Origin: Rhodoplanes serenus
Lineage (GTDB): Bacteria > Pseudomonadota > Alphaproteobacteria > Rhizobiales > Xanthobacteraceae
DNA length: 64,000 bases
NCBI GenBank assembly: GCA_009720755.1
Contig: WNKV01000015.1
Location: 1-64,000 of the forward strand
Reading direction: 5' to 3'
Below the pieces are notes generated by a model. That model saw only the letters and a program-made list of their open reading frames with translations. It was not told the DNA's origin and made no database searches. Below are positions 1-8,132 of the stretch, piece after piece (the first letter of the stretch is position 1; the number at the start of each line of letters is the position of its first letter). The translations under genes and the position numbers were made by a program.

Positions 1-20
1 CGCCACCGCCGCGCGCGCGG

Positions 21-1331
21 GTGCTGATGCGCACGCTCGCCGCCGCCGCGCTCGCCGCGGCCGGCGGCCTCGGGGCGGCGACGCTGCCGTGGCGCGCCGC
101 CATCCCGCCGATCCCACGGCCCGACCCCGCGGTGTTCTCGGCCGCGACGCTGGCGCGCGGCGAGGCGCTGGCGCATCTCGGCGCCTGCTTCGCCTGTCAC
201 ACGGCGACCGACGGCGTGCCGCTCGCCGGCGGGCGGCCGATCGCGACGCCGTTCGGCACCATCACCAGCCCCAACATCACGCCCGATCCGGAGACCGGCC
301 TCGGCGCGTGGTCCTATCCGGCGTTCGAGCGGGCGATGCGCGAGGGCCTGCATCGCGACGGCCGCCACCTCTATCCGGCCTTTCCCTACACCTCGTATGC
401 CAAGGCGACCGATGCCGATCTCCAGGCCCTCTATGCCTTCCTGATGTCGGTGCCGGCGGTGCGCAACCCGACGCCGCCGGCCGCGTTGGCGTTCCCGTTC
501 GATCAGCGGCCCCTGATGGCGCTGTGGAACACCGCGTTTCATCGCGCCCAGCCGTTCGTGCCCGATCCGTCGCGCTCGGACCTGTGGAACCGCGGCTTCT
601 ATCTGGTCGAAGGGCTCGGCCACTGCTCGGCCTGCCACTCGCCGCGCAATCCGCTCGGGGCCGAGGAGAAGGGCGCCGCGCATCTTTCGGGCGGCACCGG
701 CGACGGCTGGGAGGCACCGGCGCTCACCACCGCGAACCGCGCCCCGGTGCCCTGGGACGAGGCTGCGTTCTACGACTATCTGCGCACCGGCTGGTCGCCG
801 CATCACGGCGCCGCCGCGGGGCCCATGGCCGAGGTGGTGGCCGGCCTGAAGGCGCTGCCCGATGCCGACATCCGCGCCATGGCGCATTATCTCGCCGATC
901 TCGACGGCCCGCGGCCGGACGCCGCCACGATCGCGGCACGCGCCGCCGCGGTCGAGGCGGAGGCCGCCGCGCGGGCCGCGACGCCGGTCTCGCTCGCCGG
1001 CGCCCGGATGTTCGCGGGCGCCTGCGCGGTGTGCCACGAGCCGGGGCAGGGCGGCCCGCTGCACGGGGTACGGCCGTCGCTCGCCACCGTCACGGCGCTG
1101 CAATCCGACAGTCCCGAGACGGTGCTGCGGGTGATCCTCGAAGGCAGCCATCCGGCCGGGCTCGCCGGGATCGCGGCGCTCGGCGCCATGCCGGCCTTCG
1201 CGGAGCATCTCTCCGACTGGCAGATCGCCGAGCTCGCCCGCTACCTGCGCCACCGCTTCGCACCGGCCCGGGCGCCGTGGTCCGATCTCGACGCCACGGT
1301 GGCGCGGCTGCGCGCCGGCGCGGCGCCTTGA
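21..1331 (+). CDS. Three-heme cytochrome c, probable electron-transfer part of nicotinate dehydrogenase; may be truncated at the window edge
   Basis: Three CXXCH heme-c motifs are visible (CFACH near residue 56, CSACH near 203, CAVCH near 337), the layout of cytochrome subunits or C-terminal domains that take electrons from periplasm-facing molybdenum hydroxylases and aldehyde/alcohol dehydrogenases. An Ala-rich hydrophobic stretch at the N-terminus could be a signal peptide or membrane anchor. The frame has no stop before base 1, so the GTG at 21 or ATG at 27 is only the first start inside the window. The protein could be the tail of a NicB-like fusion whose molybdopterin part lies to the left. 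Its position just ahead of hnr suggests it serves the first hydroxylation of nicotinate; that role is inferred. Confidence 0.75.
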   Translation: MLMRTLAAAALAAAGGLGAATLPWRAAIPPIPRPDPAVFSAATLARGEALAHLGACFACHTATDGVPLAGGRPIATPFGTITSPNITPDPETGLGAWSYPAFERAMREGLHRDGRHLYPAFPYTSYAKATDADLQALYAFLMSVPAVRNPTPPAALAFPFDQRPLMALWNTAFHRAQPFVPDPSRSDLWNRGFYLVEGLGHCSACHSPRNPLGAEEKGAAHLSGGTGDGWEAPALTTANRAPVPWDEAAFYDYLRTGWSPHHGAAAGPMAEVVAGLKALPDADIRAMAHYLADLDGPRPDAATIAARAAAVEAEAAARAATPVSLAGARMFAGACAVCHEPGQGGPLHGVRPSLATVTALQSDSPETVLRVILEGSHPAGLAGIAALGAMPAFAEHLSDWQIAELARYLRHRFAPARAPWSDLDATVARLRAGAAP

Positions 1332-1352
1332 CAGGACGGCGACCATGCCGGA

Positions 1353-1373
1353 CCATTTGTACACTAACGATCT
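1353..1373. promoter_or_regulatory. Candidate MarR operator upstream of hnr
   Basis: The 16-bp core CATTTGTACACTAACG (1354-1369) is an imperfect palindrome. Read on the minus strand, the surrounding 21 bp match 11712-11732 upstream of the transporter operon at 17 of 21 positions. It lies about 55 bp before the hnr start. A MarR gene sits in the same operon region. Binding is inferred. Confidence 0.5.
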
Positions 1374-1426
1374 TGCCGGCCCTCGCGGTCGCGTCGCGGC
1401 ACGGGGCCATGCCCGACAGGGACGCC

Positions 1427-2929
1427 ATGACGCTTCAACCCGCGCGTGACGACACCGCCCACACGGCCGACGGAAAGGTGCGCTGCGACGCCTGTCCGGT
1501 CACCTGCTGGATCCGGCCCGGCCTCGCCGGCGCCTGCGACCGCTACGCCAACCGCGACGGCGAGCTGGTGCGGGTCGACCCGCACGTCATCCTGCAACGC
1601 ACACTCGACCAGGGCGGCCGGGTGGTGCCGTTCTCGCGCCGCGCGGCCGAATGGGCCGGCGAGATCCTGTCGGACGACGCGCCGCTGTTCGTCACCGCCA
1701 TCGGGGCCGGTACCACCTATCCGGACTACAAGCCGGCGCCCTTCATCGTCTCGGCCGAGGTCGACGGCGTCGACATGGTGACGGTGGTCACCGAGGGCAT
1801 CTTCAGCTACTGCGGCGTCAAGGTGAAGGTCGACACCGACCGCTGGCTCGGCCCCGAGCAGGCGACGGTGCGGGCGCAGGGCGAGGCGGTCGGCCACGTC
1901 ACCACCGGCGAGTACGGCTCGCAGATGCTGTCGCTCGGCGGCGTGCATCACCTCACCGGCGGCTCCAAGAAGGAGGGCCGCGTCACCTGCGACACGCTGC
2001 TGGAGCTGTCCAACGGTAAGCCGGTCGAACTCGTCGTCGACGGCGGCTCCACCATCGTGGTGGAGGCCGGCAAGCCGCCGGTCATCAACGGCGTGCCCGA
2101 GGAGCGCATGCGGGTCGGCTGCGGCTCCGCCACCATCGGCATCTTCGCCAAGCAGTGGCTCGGCAAGGTCGACGAGGTGGTGGTGGTCGACGACCACATC
2201 ACCGGCGTGCTGTCGGAGCACCAGTCCGGCAAGGTGCTCGGCATTCCGCCGACCGGCATCCGCATGAAGGGGCGGCGCTCGACGCCCGGCCGCTACTTCC
2301 AGGTCGCCGAGCCCGGCACCGGCTGGGGTGGCACCGACATCTCCGATCCGCTGTCGATCCTCGGGGCGTTCGATCCGGCGGTGGCGCGCCCGGGCCTGAC
2401 GCTGTTCATGGTGTCGACCACCGGCGAGCACGCGGCGTTCTATCGGCTCGACGAGGCGCTGCGTCCGGTCGAGGCCGAGATGCCGGCGGCGCTGCGCGCC
2501 TCCACCGAGCGCATCAAGGAGAACTGCGAGCCGGCGCTGTCGACGGTGCTGTTCATGGCCGGGGCCGGCGGCTCGCTGCGCGCCGGCGTCACCGAGAATC
2601 CGGTGCGGCTCACCCGCTCGGTCAAGGACACGCTGACCCGCGTCACCTGCGGCGGCGCGCCCGTCTATGTGTGGCCGGGCGGCGGCATCACCTTCATGGT
2701 CGATGTCACCCGGCTGCCCGCCAATGCGTTCGGCTATGTGCCGACACCCGCGCTGGTGGCGCCGATCGAGTTCACGTTGCGGCTCGACGACTATGCGGCG
2801 CTCGGCGGCCACATGGATCACGTCCGCCCGCTGTCGACGCTCGGTGAGCACGAGCGCCGGCTGGTGCCGCAGCTTCCCGGCAACACCTGGCCGTTCGGCC
2901 GCGAGGGGCCGCCCTGGGGGCGCGAGTGA
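1427..2929 (+). CDS. hnr: 6-hydroxynicotinate reductase
   Basis: This 500-residue protein resembles the 6-hydroxynicotinate reductase of Eubacterium barkeri, which reduces 6-hydroxynicotinate to 1,4,5,6-tetrahydro-6-oxonicotinate in nicotinate fermentation. Near the N-terminus a cysteine set (CDACPVTC, then GACDR) could bind an iron-sulfur cluster; further cysteines occur in FSYCGV, RVTCDT and RVGCGS. The long Gly-rich body has no common domain I can name. The identification is strongly helped by the enamidase in the neighbouring operon, which acts on the product. ATG at 1427 was chosen; an in-frame ATG at 1409 is possible. The stop overlaps the next start in GTGA, so the two genes are translationally coupled. 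Confidence 0.85.
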   Translation: MTLQPARDDTAHTADGKVRCDACPVTCWIRPGLAGACDRYANRDGELVRVDPHVILQRTLDQGGRVVPFSRRAAEWAGEILSDDAPLFVTAIGAGTTYPDYKPAPFIVSAEVDGVDMVTVVTEGIFSYCGVKVKVDTDRWLGPEQATVRAQGEAVGHVTTGEYGSQMLSLGGVHHLTGGSKKEGRVTCDTLLELSNGKPVELVVDGGSTIVVEAGKPPVINGVPEERMRVGCGSATIGIFAKQWLGKVDEVVVVDDHITGVLSEHQSGKVLGIPPTGIRMKGRRSTPGRYFQVAEPGTGWGGTDISDPLSILGAFDPAVARPGLTLFMVSTTGEHAAFYRLDEALRPVEAEMPAALRASTERIKENCEPALSTVLFMAGAGGSLRAGVTENPVRLTRSVKDTLTRVTCGGAPVYVWPGGGITFMVDVTRLPANAFGYVPTPALVAPIEFTLRLDDYAALGGHMDHVRPLSTLGEHERRLVPQLPGNTWPFGREGPPWGRE

Positions 2930-3897
2930 GCCCGGCGGCGCCGGCCGGCGCGTCGCCGCCGCACGCGCGCGTGCGGCAGCCACAGGCTCGCCTGCCCCAG
3001 GCTCGCCTGCCACAGGTGCGCCTGCTGCCGGACGGCCGCCGCCTGCATCTCCAGGACGGCCCGATCGATCTCATCATCGAGGCATTCGGGCCGCGAGAGG
3101 CCGTCGAGACCGCCTACCGGGCCGCCGTGCGGCGGCTGACCGGCCTGCTCGACGCGCTGTGCGCCGAGCTGCCGCGGCTGCGGGCACCGGCGGGTCCGGA
3201 TCAGCCGGCGCTGTCCGATGCGGTCGCCCGCCGCATGGCCGAGGCGGTGGCGCCCCACGCGGTGCGCGGCTTCATCACCCCGATGGCGGCGGTGGCGGGC
3301 GCGGTCGCCGATGCGGTGCTGGCCGCGATGATCGCGGCGACCGGCCCGGCGCTCGCCCGCGCCTATGTCAACAACGGCGGCGACATCGCGCTGCATCTCG
3401 CGCCCGGCACGCGCTTCGTCACCGGCCTCGTCGACCGACCCGACCGGCCGGGCCTGTTCGCCACCGCGACGATCGCGGCCGAGGATCTTGTGCGCGGCAT
3501 CGCCACCTCGGGGGCGCGCGGGCGCAGCTTCTCGCGCGGCATCGCCGATGCGGTGACCATCCTGGCGCGCGACGCCGCCACCGCCGACGCGGCCGCGACC
3601 GTGGTGGCCAACGCGGTCGATCTCGATCACCCCGGCATCGTGCGGGTGCCGGCCTGCACGCTCCAGCCCGACAGCGATCTCGGTGACCGTCTCGTCACCC
3701 GCGTGGTGCCGCCGTTGCCGCCGGCCGAGATCGCCACCGCGCTCGACCGTGGTGTCGCGATGGCCGAGGCGTTGCGCGCCGAGGGGCTGATCGCCGCCGC
3801 GGCGCTGCATCTGCAAGGGTTCACCCGCACGGTCGGGCCGTTGCGCCATGACCGCGACACGCCCCTCGTGACCGATCGACCGGAGAGCCCGCCATGA
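2926..3897 (+). CDS. UPF0280 family protein (ApbE-like fold), function unknown
   Basis: The 323-residue product belongs to the UPF0280 family, related in fold to the ApbE flavin transferases. Recognisable family stretches are AYVNNGGDIALHL (about 145-157), the GIATSGARGRSFSRG region (about 190-204) and ADAVTILA just after it. The GTG start overlaps the hnr stop, and the stop overlaps the next ATG in ATGA, so it is locked into the hnr operon. A role in cofactor supply or maturation of hnr is a guess from this coupling and the ApbE relation. The N-terminal 35 residues are low complexity and include a 15-bp tandem repeat encoding QARLP-type units, so the true start might be further in. Confidence 0.8.
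   Translation: MSPAAPAGASPPHARVRQPQARLPQARLPQVRLLPDGRRLHLQDGPIDLIIEAFGPREAVETAYRAAVRRLTGLLDALCAELPRLRAPAGPDQPALSDAVARRMAEAVAPHAVRGFITPMAAVAGAVADAVLAAMIAATGPALARAYVNNGGDIALHLAPGTRFVTGLVDRPDRPGLFATATIAAEDLVRGIATSGARGRSFSRGIADAVTILARDAATADAAATVVANAVDLDHPGIVRVPACTLQPDSDLGDRLVTRVVPPLPPAEIATALDRGVAMAEALRAEGLIAAAALHLQGFTRTVGPLRHDRDTPLVTDRPESPP
2981..3025. repeat. 15-bp tandem repeat, three units, in coding sequence
   Basis: Units at 2981-2995, 2996-3010 and 3011-3025 differ at one to three positions (CACAGGCTCGCCTGC type). The period is a multiple of three, so the reading frame of the UPF0280 gene is kept. Confidence 0.85.
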
Positions 3898-4478
3898 CGC
3901 CGAAGATCCGCAAGCTCGTCACCGTGGTGGACGAGACGCTGACCGAGATGGGCCGCGCGGTGAGCCCGCCGGTGCGCCGTGCCGCCGCGGTGGCGGTGAT
4001 CGAGAACCCGTTCGCGGGCCGCTATGTCGAGGACCTGGCGCCGTTGATCGACATGGGCGAGGCGCTGGGGCAGCTTCTCGCGGAGCGCGCCGTGGCGGCG
4101 CTCGGGGTGGCGGGCGACGTCTGCGAGAGCTACGGCAAGGCGGCGCTGGTCGGTGCCGACGGCGAGCTGGAGCATGCCGCCGCGCTGCTGCATCCCAAGA
4201 TGGGGGCGCCGGTGCGCAAGACGCTCGGCAAGGGGGCGGCGCTCATTCCGTCGTCGAAGAAGCGCGGCGGTGTCGGCGCCGAGCTGGACATCCCGCTCGG
4301 CCACAAGGACGCCGCCTTCGTGCGCAGCCATTTCGACGGCATGCAGGTGGCGGTCGCCGATGCGCCGCGCGCCGACGAGATCGTGGTCGCGGTGGCGGTG
4401 ACCACCGGCGGGCGGCCGCTGCCGCGGGTCGGCGGCCTCACCAAGGACCAGATCAAGGGCGAGGACGGGTTGCGCTGA
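3894..4478 (+). CDS. DUF1185 ("amino acid synthesis") family protein
   Basis: This 194-residue protein matches the DUF1185 family, often named amino acid synthesis family protein although no reaction is established. The sequence is a single globular unit with AVIENPFAGRYVEDL (about 35-49) near the start, a HPKMGAPVRKTLGKG stretch around 100 and a C-terminal VVAVAVTTGGRPLPRVGGL segment. It is the third gene of a tightly overlapping hnr-UPF0280-DUF1185 set (ATGA overlap upstream, 46 bp to the MarR gene downstream). The arrangement suggests these three proteins are needed together. I cannot give a reaction. Confidence 0.8.
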   Translation: MTPKIRKLVTVVDETLTEMGRAVSPPVRRAAAVAVIENPFAGRYVEDLAPLIDMGEALGQLLAERAVAALGVAGDVCESYGKAALVGADGELEHAAALLHPKMGAPVRKTLGKGAALIPSSKKRGGVGAELDIPLGHKDAAFVRSHFDGMQVAVADAPRADEIVVAVAVTTGGRPLPRVGGLTKDQIKGEDGLR

Positions 4479-4524
4479 GCGATCGGCCGGTCGCGGCCGT
4501 GATCGCACGCCACGGGGGCAGGGC

Positions 4525-4971
4525 ATGGGAGCCAAGATCGCGAAGCCGAAGCCGGGCGCGGACGCCTATCGGCTCGACGAGCAGGTCGGCTTCGTGCTGC
4601 GCCAGGTGAGCCAGCGTCACACCGCGATCTTCGCCGAGCGGATCGGCTGCGATCTCACCGCCATGCAGTGGGCCGTGCTGGCCAAGCTGCGCGAGATCGG
4701 CGCGACGTCGCAGAACCAGCTCGGCCGCGCCACCGCCATGGACGTCGCCACCGTCAAGGGCGTGGTCGACCGGCTGCGCGGTCGTGGCCTGGTGGATATC
4801 GACTCCGACCCGGACGACGCGCGCCGCCGCGTCGTCGCCCTCACCGACGAGGGCATGGGGCTCGTCGATGCCCATGCCGCGGCGGCGCTAGCCATCTCGG
4901 ACGAGACGCTGGCGCCGCTCACCGCCGCCGAGCGCAAGACCTTCCTGGCGCTGCTTCTGAAGCTGCGGTGA
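4525..4971 (+). CDS. MarR-family transcriptional regulator, probable regulator of the nicotinate genes
   Basis: The 148-residue protein has the MarR winged-helix layout: an N-terminal dimer helix, a recognition region ATSQNQLGRATAMDVATVKG (about 72-91), a wing with DPDDARRRVVALTDEG (about 97-112) and C-terminal dimer helices. It follows the hnr operon by 46 bp. MarR proteins bind 16-20 bp palindromes and are often released by aromatic acids, so a nicotinate intermediate is a likely ligand. The shared palindromes at 1353 and 11712 are the best candidate targets. Family membership is clear; target and ligand are inferred. Confidence 0.85.
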   Translation: MGAKIAKPKPGADAYRLDEQVGFVLRQVSQRHTAIFAERIGCDLTAMQWAVLAKLREIGATSQNQLGRATAMDVATVKGVVDRLRGRGLVDIDSDPDDARRRVVALTDEGMGLVDAHAAAALAISDETLAPLTAAERKTFLALLLKLR

Positions 4972-5013
4972 GTGCGGTCCGATCGGATCTCGCTCTACGA
5001 AGCGACGAAGGTC

Positions 5014-5160
5014 CGTGTCCCGGACGCGATGCGGCGTGCGAAGCCGGTGCATCGCGAGCCGGGACCCAGGCCGGTCGGGCCTGCTTTGCATGAGAGGTGG
5101 GTCCCGGGTCTGCGGCGCACCACGACGCCATGCGTCGCGCTGCACCGCGCCCGGGACACG
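5014..5160. repeat. Dispersed inverted-repeat element (CGTGTCCCGG ... CCGGGACACG type)
   Basis: Two arms face each other: 5014 onward begins CGTGTCCCGGAC and contains CCGGGACCCA, and the second arm contains TGGGTCCCGGGT and ends CCGGGACACG at 5160. The ends are inverted copies of one another. Similar elements are common between genes in Bradyrhizobium relatives. It fills much of the spacer between the convergent MarR and ena genes. Confidence 0.7.
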
Positions 5161-5217
5161 CGGCTTGTCGCGCGGCGGCGTTGCCGCCCTCGTACCAGCT
5201 GGCTGATCGACTTGGCG

Positions 5218-5355
5218 GTCATTCCGGGGCGGCGTGCAGCGCCGCACCCGGAATCCAGCCGAGAGTTCCGAGTTTGCCGCTGGGTTCCGGGTTCGCGGCG
5301 GAGCCTGCGCCCGGACGGCGCGAAGCGCCGATCCGGGTGCCGCGCGCCGGAACGA
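5218..5355. repeat. Second dispersed inverted-repeat element (GTCATTCCGGGGC ... CGCCGGAACGAC)
   Basis: The outer ends GTCATTCCGG and CCGGAACGAC are near inverted copies. Internal pieces (CACCCGGAATCC, GGGTTCCGGGT) give further pairing. It ends just before the enamidase stop and could act as a bidirectional terminator for the convergent MarR and ena transcripts. Confidence 0.65.
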
Positions 5356-5382
5356 CAGCGAACCGATCACCCGGAAACAGAA

Positions 5383-6576
5383 TCACACCACCTCGGGCAG
5401 CCTGGTTGCCGGCGGGGTGTTGCGGCTGCGGCCGGTGCGCACGATGCCATCGATGATGGTCATGCCGATGCCGGGCAGGTCGCCGAGCCGGATCGAGTCG
5501 AGGAAATCCTTGCCGGCGGAGTGCTGCGCCTTGTCCATGATGACGAAGTCGGCGGCGCGACCCACCTCGATCAGCCCGACGTCGAGCGCGCGCAGTCGCG
5601 CCGTGTTGCCGGTGGCGAAGCAGAACGCGATCTCGGCCGGCACCTCGCCGAGCGACGACAGCATCGACACCATGCGGGCGATGCCGAGCGGCTGCACGCC
5701 GGAGCCGGCCGGCCCGTCGGTGCCGAGGATGATGCGATCGAGCTGGTTCATCTCGCGGGCGAGGCGCAGCGTGTAGAGCGCGGCGCGCTCGTTGCCGTTG
5801 TGGACCAGCTCCAGGCCGCGCCGGCAGCCCTCGCAGATGCAGCGGATCTCGGCGTCGGGCAGTGCCGTGTGGCCGCCGTTGACGTGGCCGACCACGTCGG
5901 TGTCGGCTTCGAGCACCATGTCGGCGCCGATCAGCCCGGAGCCGGGGATCGACGGTCCGCCGGTGTGGATGGTCGACTGGATGCCGTACTGGCGCGCCCA
6001 CCCCACCATCTGGCGCGCATTGGCGCCGTCCTTGACGCCCCCGAGCCCGACCTCGCCGAGCAGCCGCACGCCGGCCGCGGCCAGCTCGCGGAAGTCGTCC
6101 TCGGTCATGCCGTGCTCCAGCACCGGCGCGCCGGCATGCAGCTTGACGCCGGCGACCCGGAAGGCGTCGAAGCAGCGTTGTGCCGTGATCGCCATCGCCT
6201 TGAGGCCGACGATGTCGCGCGGCCGGCCGGGCGTGTGCACCTCGCCGGCCGAGATCATCGTGGTGACGCCGCCGTGCAGGCTCGAGTCGATCCAGCCGAG
6301 CTGGTTCTGGCGCGGCGTCCAGTCGCCGGCGACCGGATGGACGTGGCTGTCGATCAGCCCCGGCGCCACCACGGTGCCGTGGGCATCGACCACCGTCGTG
6401 GCGCCCTCGGTGTCGACGTCCTTGGCGCGGCCGATGGCGGTGATGCGGCCGTCCACCGCCACGATGGTGTCGGCGTCGAGCACCGGGTTCTCCAGCGCGC
6501 CGGACAGCATCAGCCCGATGTTGCGGATCACCAGCTTGGTCGGGCCGGCCGGGCCGGCGGGCGCGTCGTTCGCCAT
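5383..6576 (-). CDS. ena: Enamidase (6-oxo-1,4,5,6-tetrahydronicotinate hydrolase)
   Basis: The 397-residue protein is an amidohydrolase that matches Eubacterium barkeri enamidase along its whole length. Shared landmarks are the metal motif DSHVHP (about 75-80), SSLHGGVTTMISAGE (about 93-107), GVKLHAGAPVLEHG, HTGGPSIPGSG, GHVNGGHTALP, LGTDGPAGSG and the ending SRNTPPATRLPEV. The known enzyme hydrolyses tetrahydro-6-oxonicotinate to 2-formylglutarate and ammonia, the step after hnr. It is the last gene of the minus-strand transporter operon, 30 bp after livF. No gene for later steps (2-formylglutarate reduction or oxidation) is in the window. Confidence 0.92.
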   Translation of the reverse strand: MANDAPAGPAGPTKLVIRNIGLMLSGALENPVLDADTIVAVDGRITAIGRAKDVDTEGATTVVDAHGTVVAPGLIDSHVHPVAGDWTPRQNQLGWIDSSLHGGVTTMISAGEVHTPGRPRDIVGLKAMAITAQRCFDAFRVAGVKLHAGAPVLEHGMTEDDFRELAAAGVRLLGEVGLGGVKDGANARQMVGWARQYGIQSTIHTGGPSIPGSGLIGADMVLEADTDVVGHVNGGHTALPDAEIRCICEGCRRGLELVHNGNERAALYTLRLAREMNQLDRIILGTDGPAGSGVQPLGIARMVSMLSSLGEVPAEIAFCFATGNTARLRALDVGLIEVGRAADFVIMDKAQHSAGKDFLDSIRLGDLPGIGMTIIDGIVRTGRSRNTPPATRLPEVV

Positions 6577-6606
6577 GGGGGCTCTCCTTGGTCTCGGGGG
6601 CGCGTC

Positions 6607-7317
6607 TCACACCGCCAGATAGGCGTCGCGGATGTCGGGCCGCGCCTCCAGCTCGGCGAGCGAGCCGGAGAAGCGCACGCGGCCCTTCTCCAGGATCACG
6701 GCGCGGTCGGAGATCAGCCGGGCGAAGTGCAAGTTCTGCTCGGACAGCACGATCGCCAAGCCCTCGCGCTTCATGGTCAGGATGGCGGCCGCCATCTGCT
6801 CGACGATCTTGGGCGCGAGCCCTTCGGACGGCTCGTCGAGCAGCACCAGCGAGGGATTGCCCATCAGCGTGCGGGCGATGGTGAGCATCTGCTGCTCGCC
6901 GCCGCTCATCCGGCCGCCGGGGCGCTTGCGCATCTCGGCGAGATTCGGGAACAGCGCGAACAGCGTCTCGGGCGTCCAGCCCGGCGCGCCGGGGCGCGGC
7001 GCCTGGCGGCCGACCATCAGGTTCTCCTCGACCGTGAGGTCGGCGAAGATGCGGCGGTTCTCCGGCACGAAGCCGAGGCCGCGGCGGGCGATCGCGTAGG
7101 TCGGCAGCCGGGAGACGTCGTCGCCCTCGAACAGCACCGTGCCGGAGCGCCGCTCCACCATCGCCATGATGGACAGGAAGGTGGTCGACTTGCCGGCGCC
7201 GTTGCGGCCGAGCAGTGCCACCACCTCGCCGGGTGCGACCGTGAAGGCGACGTCGAACAGGATATGGGCCTGGCCGTAATAGGCGTTGAGATTCGCCACG
7301 GCGAGCTTGTGGGTCAT
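6607..7317 (-). CDS. livF: ABC transporter ATP-binding protein, LivF type
   Basis: The 236-residue ATPase shows Walker A GRNGAGKST (about 38-46), signature MSGGEQQML, Walker B LVLLDEPSEGLAP and the FVPENRRIFADLTVEENL stretch typical of LivF. It works on the inner face of the membrane with LivG to drive import through LivH/LivM. Start ATG at 7317 overlaps the livG stop (ATGA). The enamidase gene directly downstream suggests nicotinate or a related pyridine carboxylate as substrate rather than leucine; that is inference from context. Confidence 0.93.
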   Translation of the reverse strand: MTHKLAVANLNAYYGQAHILFDVAFTVAPGEVVALLGRNGAGKSTTFLSIMAMVERRSGTVLFEGDDVSRLPTYAIARRGLGFVPENRRIFADLTVEENLMVGRQAPRPGAPGWTPETLFALFPNLAEMRKRPGGRMSGGEQQMLTIARTLMGNPSLVLLDEPSEGLAPKIVEQMAAAILTMKREGLAIVLSEQNLHFARLISDRAVILEKGRVRFSGSLAELEARPDIRDAYLAV

Positions 7318-8132
7318 GCGCGCGCCTCCGGCTGCGGTCCGGACGTCGACGCATCCGCGCGCGCCTCCTGGTGGCGGGCGTCGTAGACCAGCCCCTCGCC
7401 AAGATAGATCGCGCGCACCTCGGGGTCGCGGCGCACCGTCTCGGGCGGCCCTTCGGCGATCAGCAGGCCGCGGGACAGCACCATCATGCGATCGGCATGC
7501 TCGAACACCACGTCCATGTCGTGCTCGGTGAACAGCACGCCGATGCCCTCGGCCCGGGCGATCTCGGCGGTGAGCCGCATCAGGCCGACGCGCTCGCGCG
7601 GCGCCATGCCGGCGGTCGGCTCGTCCATCAGGAGGAGCTTCGGCCGGTTGGCGAGCGCGACGGCGAGCTCCAGCCGCTTCAGGTCGCCATAGGCGAGCTC
7701 GGCGGCGGCGCGGTCGGCATCGGCCGCCATGCCGACCAAGGCGAGCAGACGGTCGGCCTCGTCGCGGCCGCGGGTGTCGGCGCGTCCGAACCAGCGGCCG
7801 AGCGCGCCGCCGTGCGACATCAGTGCCACCTGCACGTTCTCGCGCACCGTCATCGAGCCGAAGGTGGCGGTGATCTGGAAGGTGCGGCCGACGCCCTTGC
7901 GCCACACGGCGCGCGGCGGCAGGCTGGTGGTGTCGACGCCGTCGATGCGGATGCGCCCGGCATCCGGCCGGATCTGGCCGTTGAGCATGTTGAAGCAGGT
8001 GCTCTTGCCGGCGCCGTTGGGGCCGATCATCGCGAGGATCTCGCCACGGTCGAGCCCGAACGAGACGTGGCGCACGGCGGCCAGGCCGGCATACGACTTG
8101 GCGAGATTCTCCACGTCGAGCAGGCGCGTCAT
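7314..8132 (-). CDS. livG: ABC transporter ATP-binding protein, LivG type
   Basis: The 272-residue protein has Walker A GPNGAGKST, the Q-loop region GRTFQITATFGSMTVRENV, Walker B LLLMDEPTAGMAP and H-loop TEHDMDVVF. The C-terminal extension after IYLGEG is typical of LivG. ATGA overlaps on both sides tie it to livF and the permease gene. Confidence 0.93.
   Translation of the reverse strand: MTRLLDVENLAKSYAGLAAVRHVSFGLDRGEILAMIGPNGAGKSTCFNMLNGQIRPDAGRIRIDGVDTTSLPPRAVWRKGVGRTFQITATFGSMTVRENVQVALMSHGGALGRWFGRADTRGRDEADRLLALVGMAADADRAAAELAYGDLKRLELAVALANRPKLLLMDEPTAGMAPRERVGLMRLTAEIARAEGIGVLFTEHDMDVVFEHADRMMVLSRGLLIAEGPPETVRRDPEVRAIYLGEGLVYDARHQEARADASTSGPQPEARA

Noticed and set aside
4972-7386. 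Plus-strand frame opposite ena and livF
   Set aside because: Shadow of the amidohydrolase and ATPase genes; begins inside dispersed repeats.
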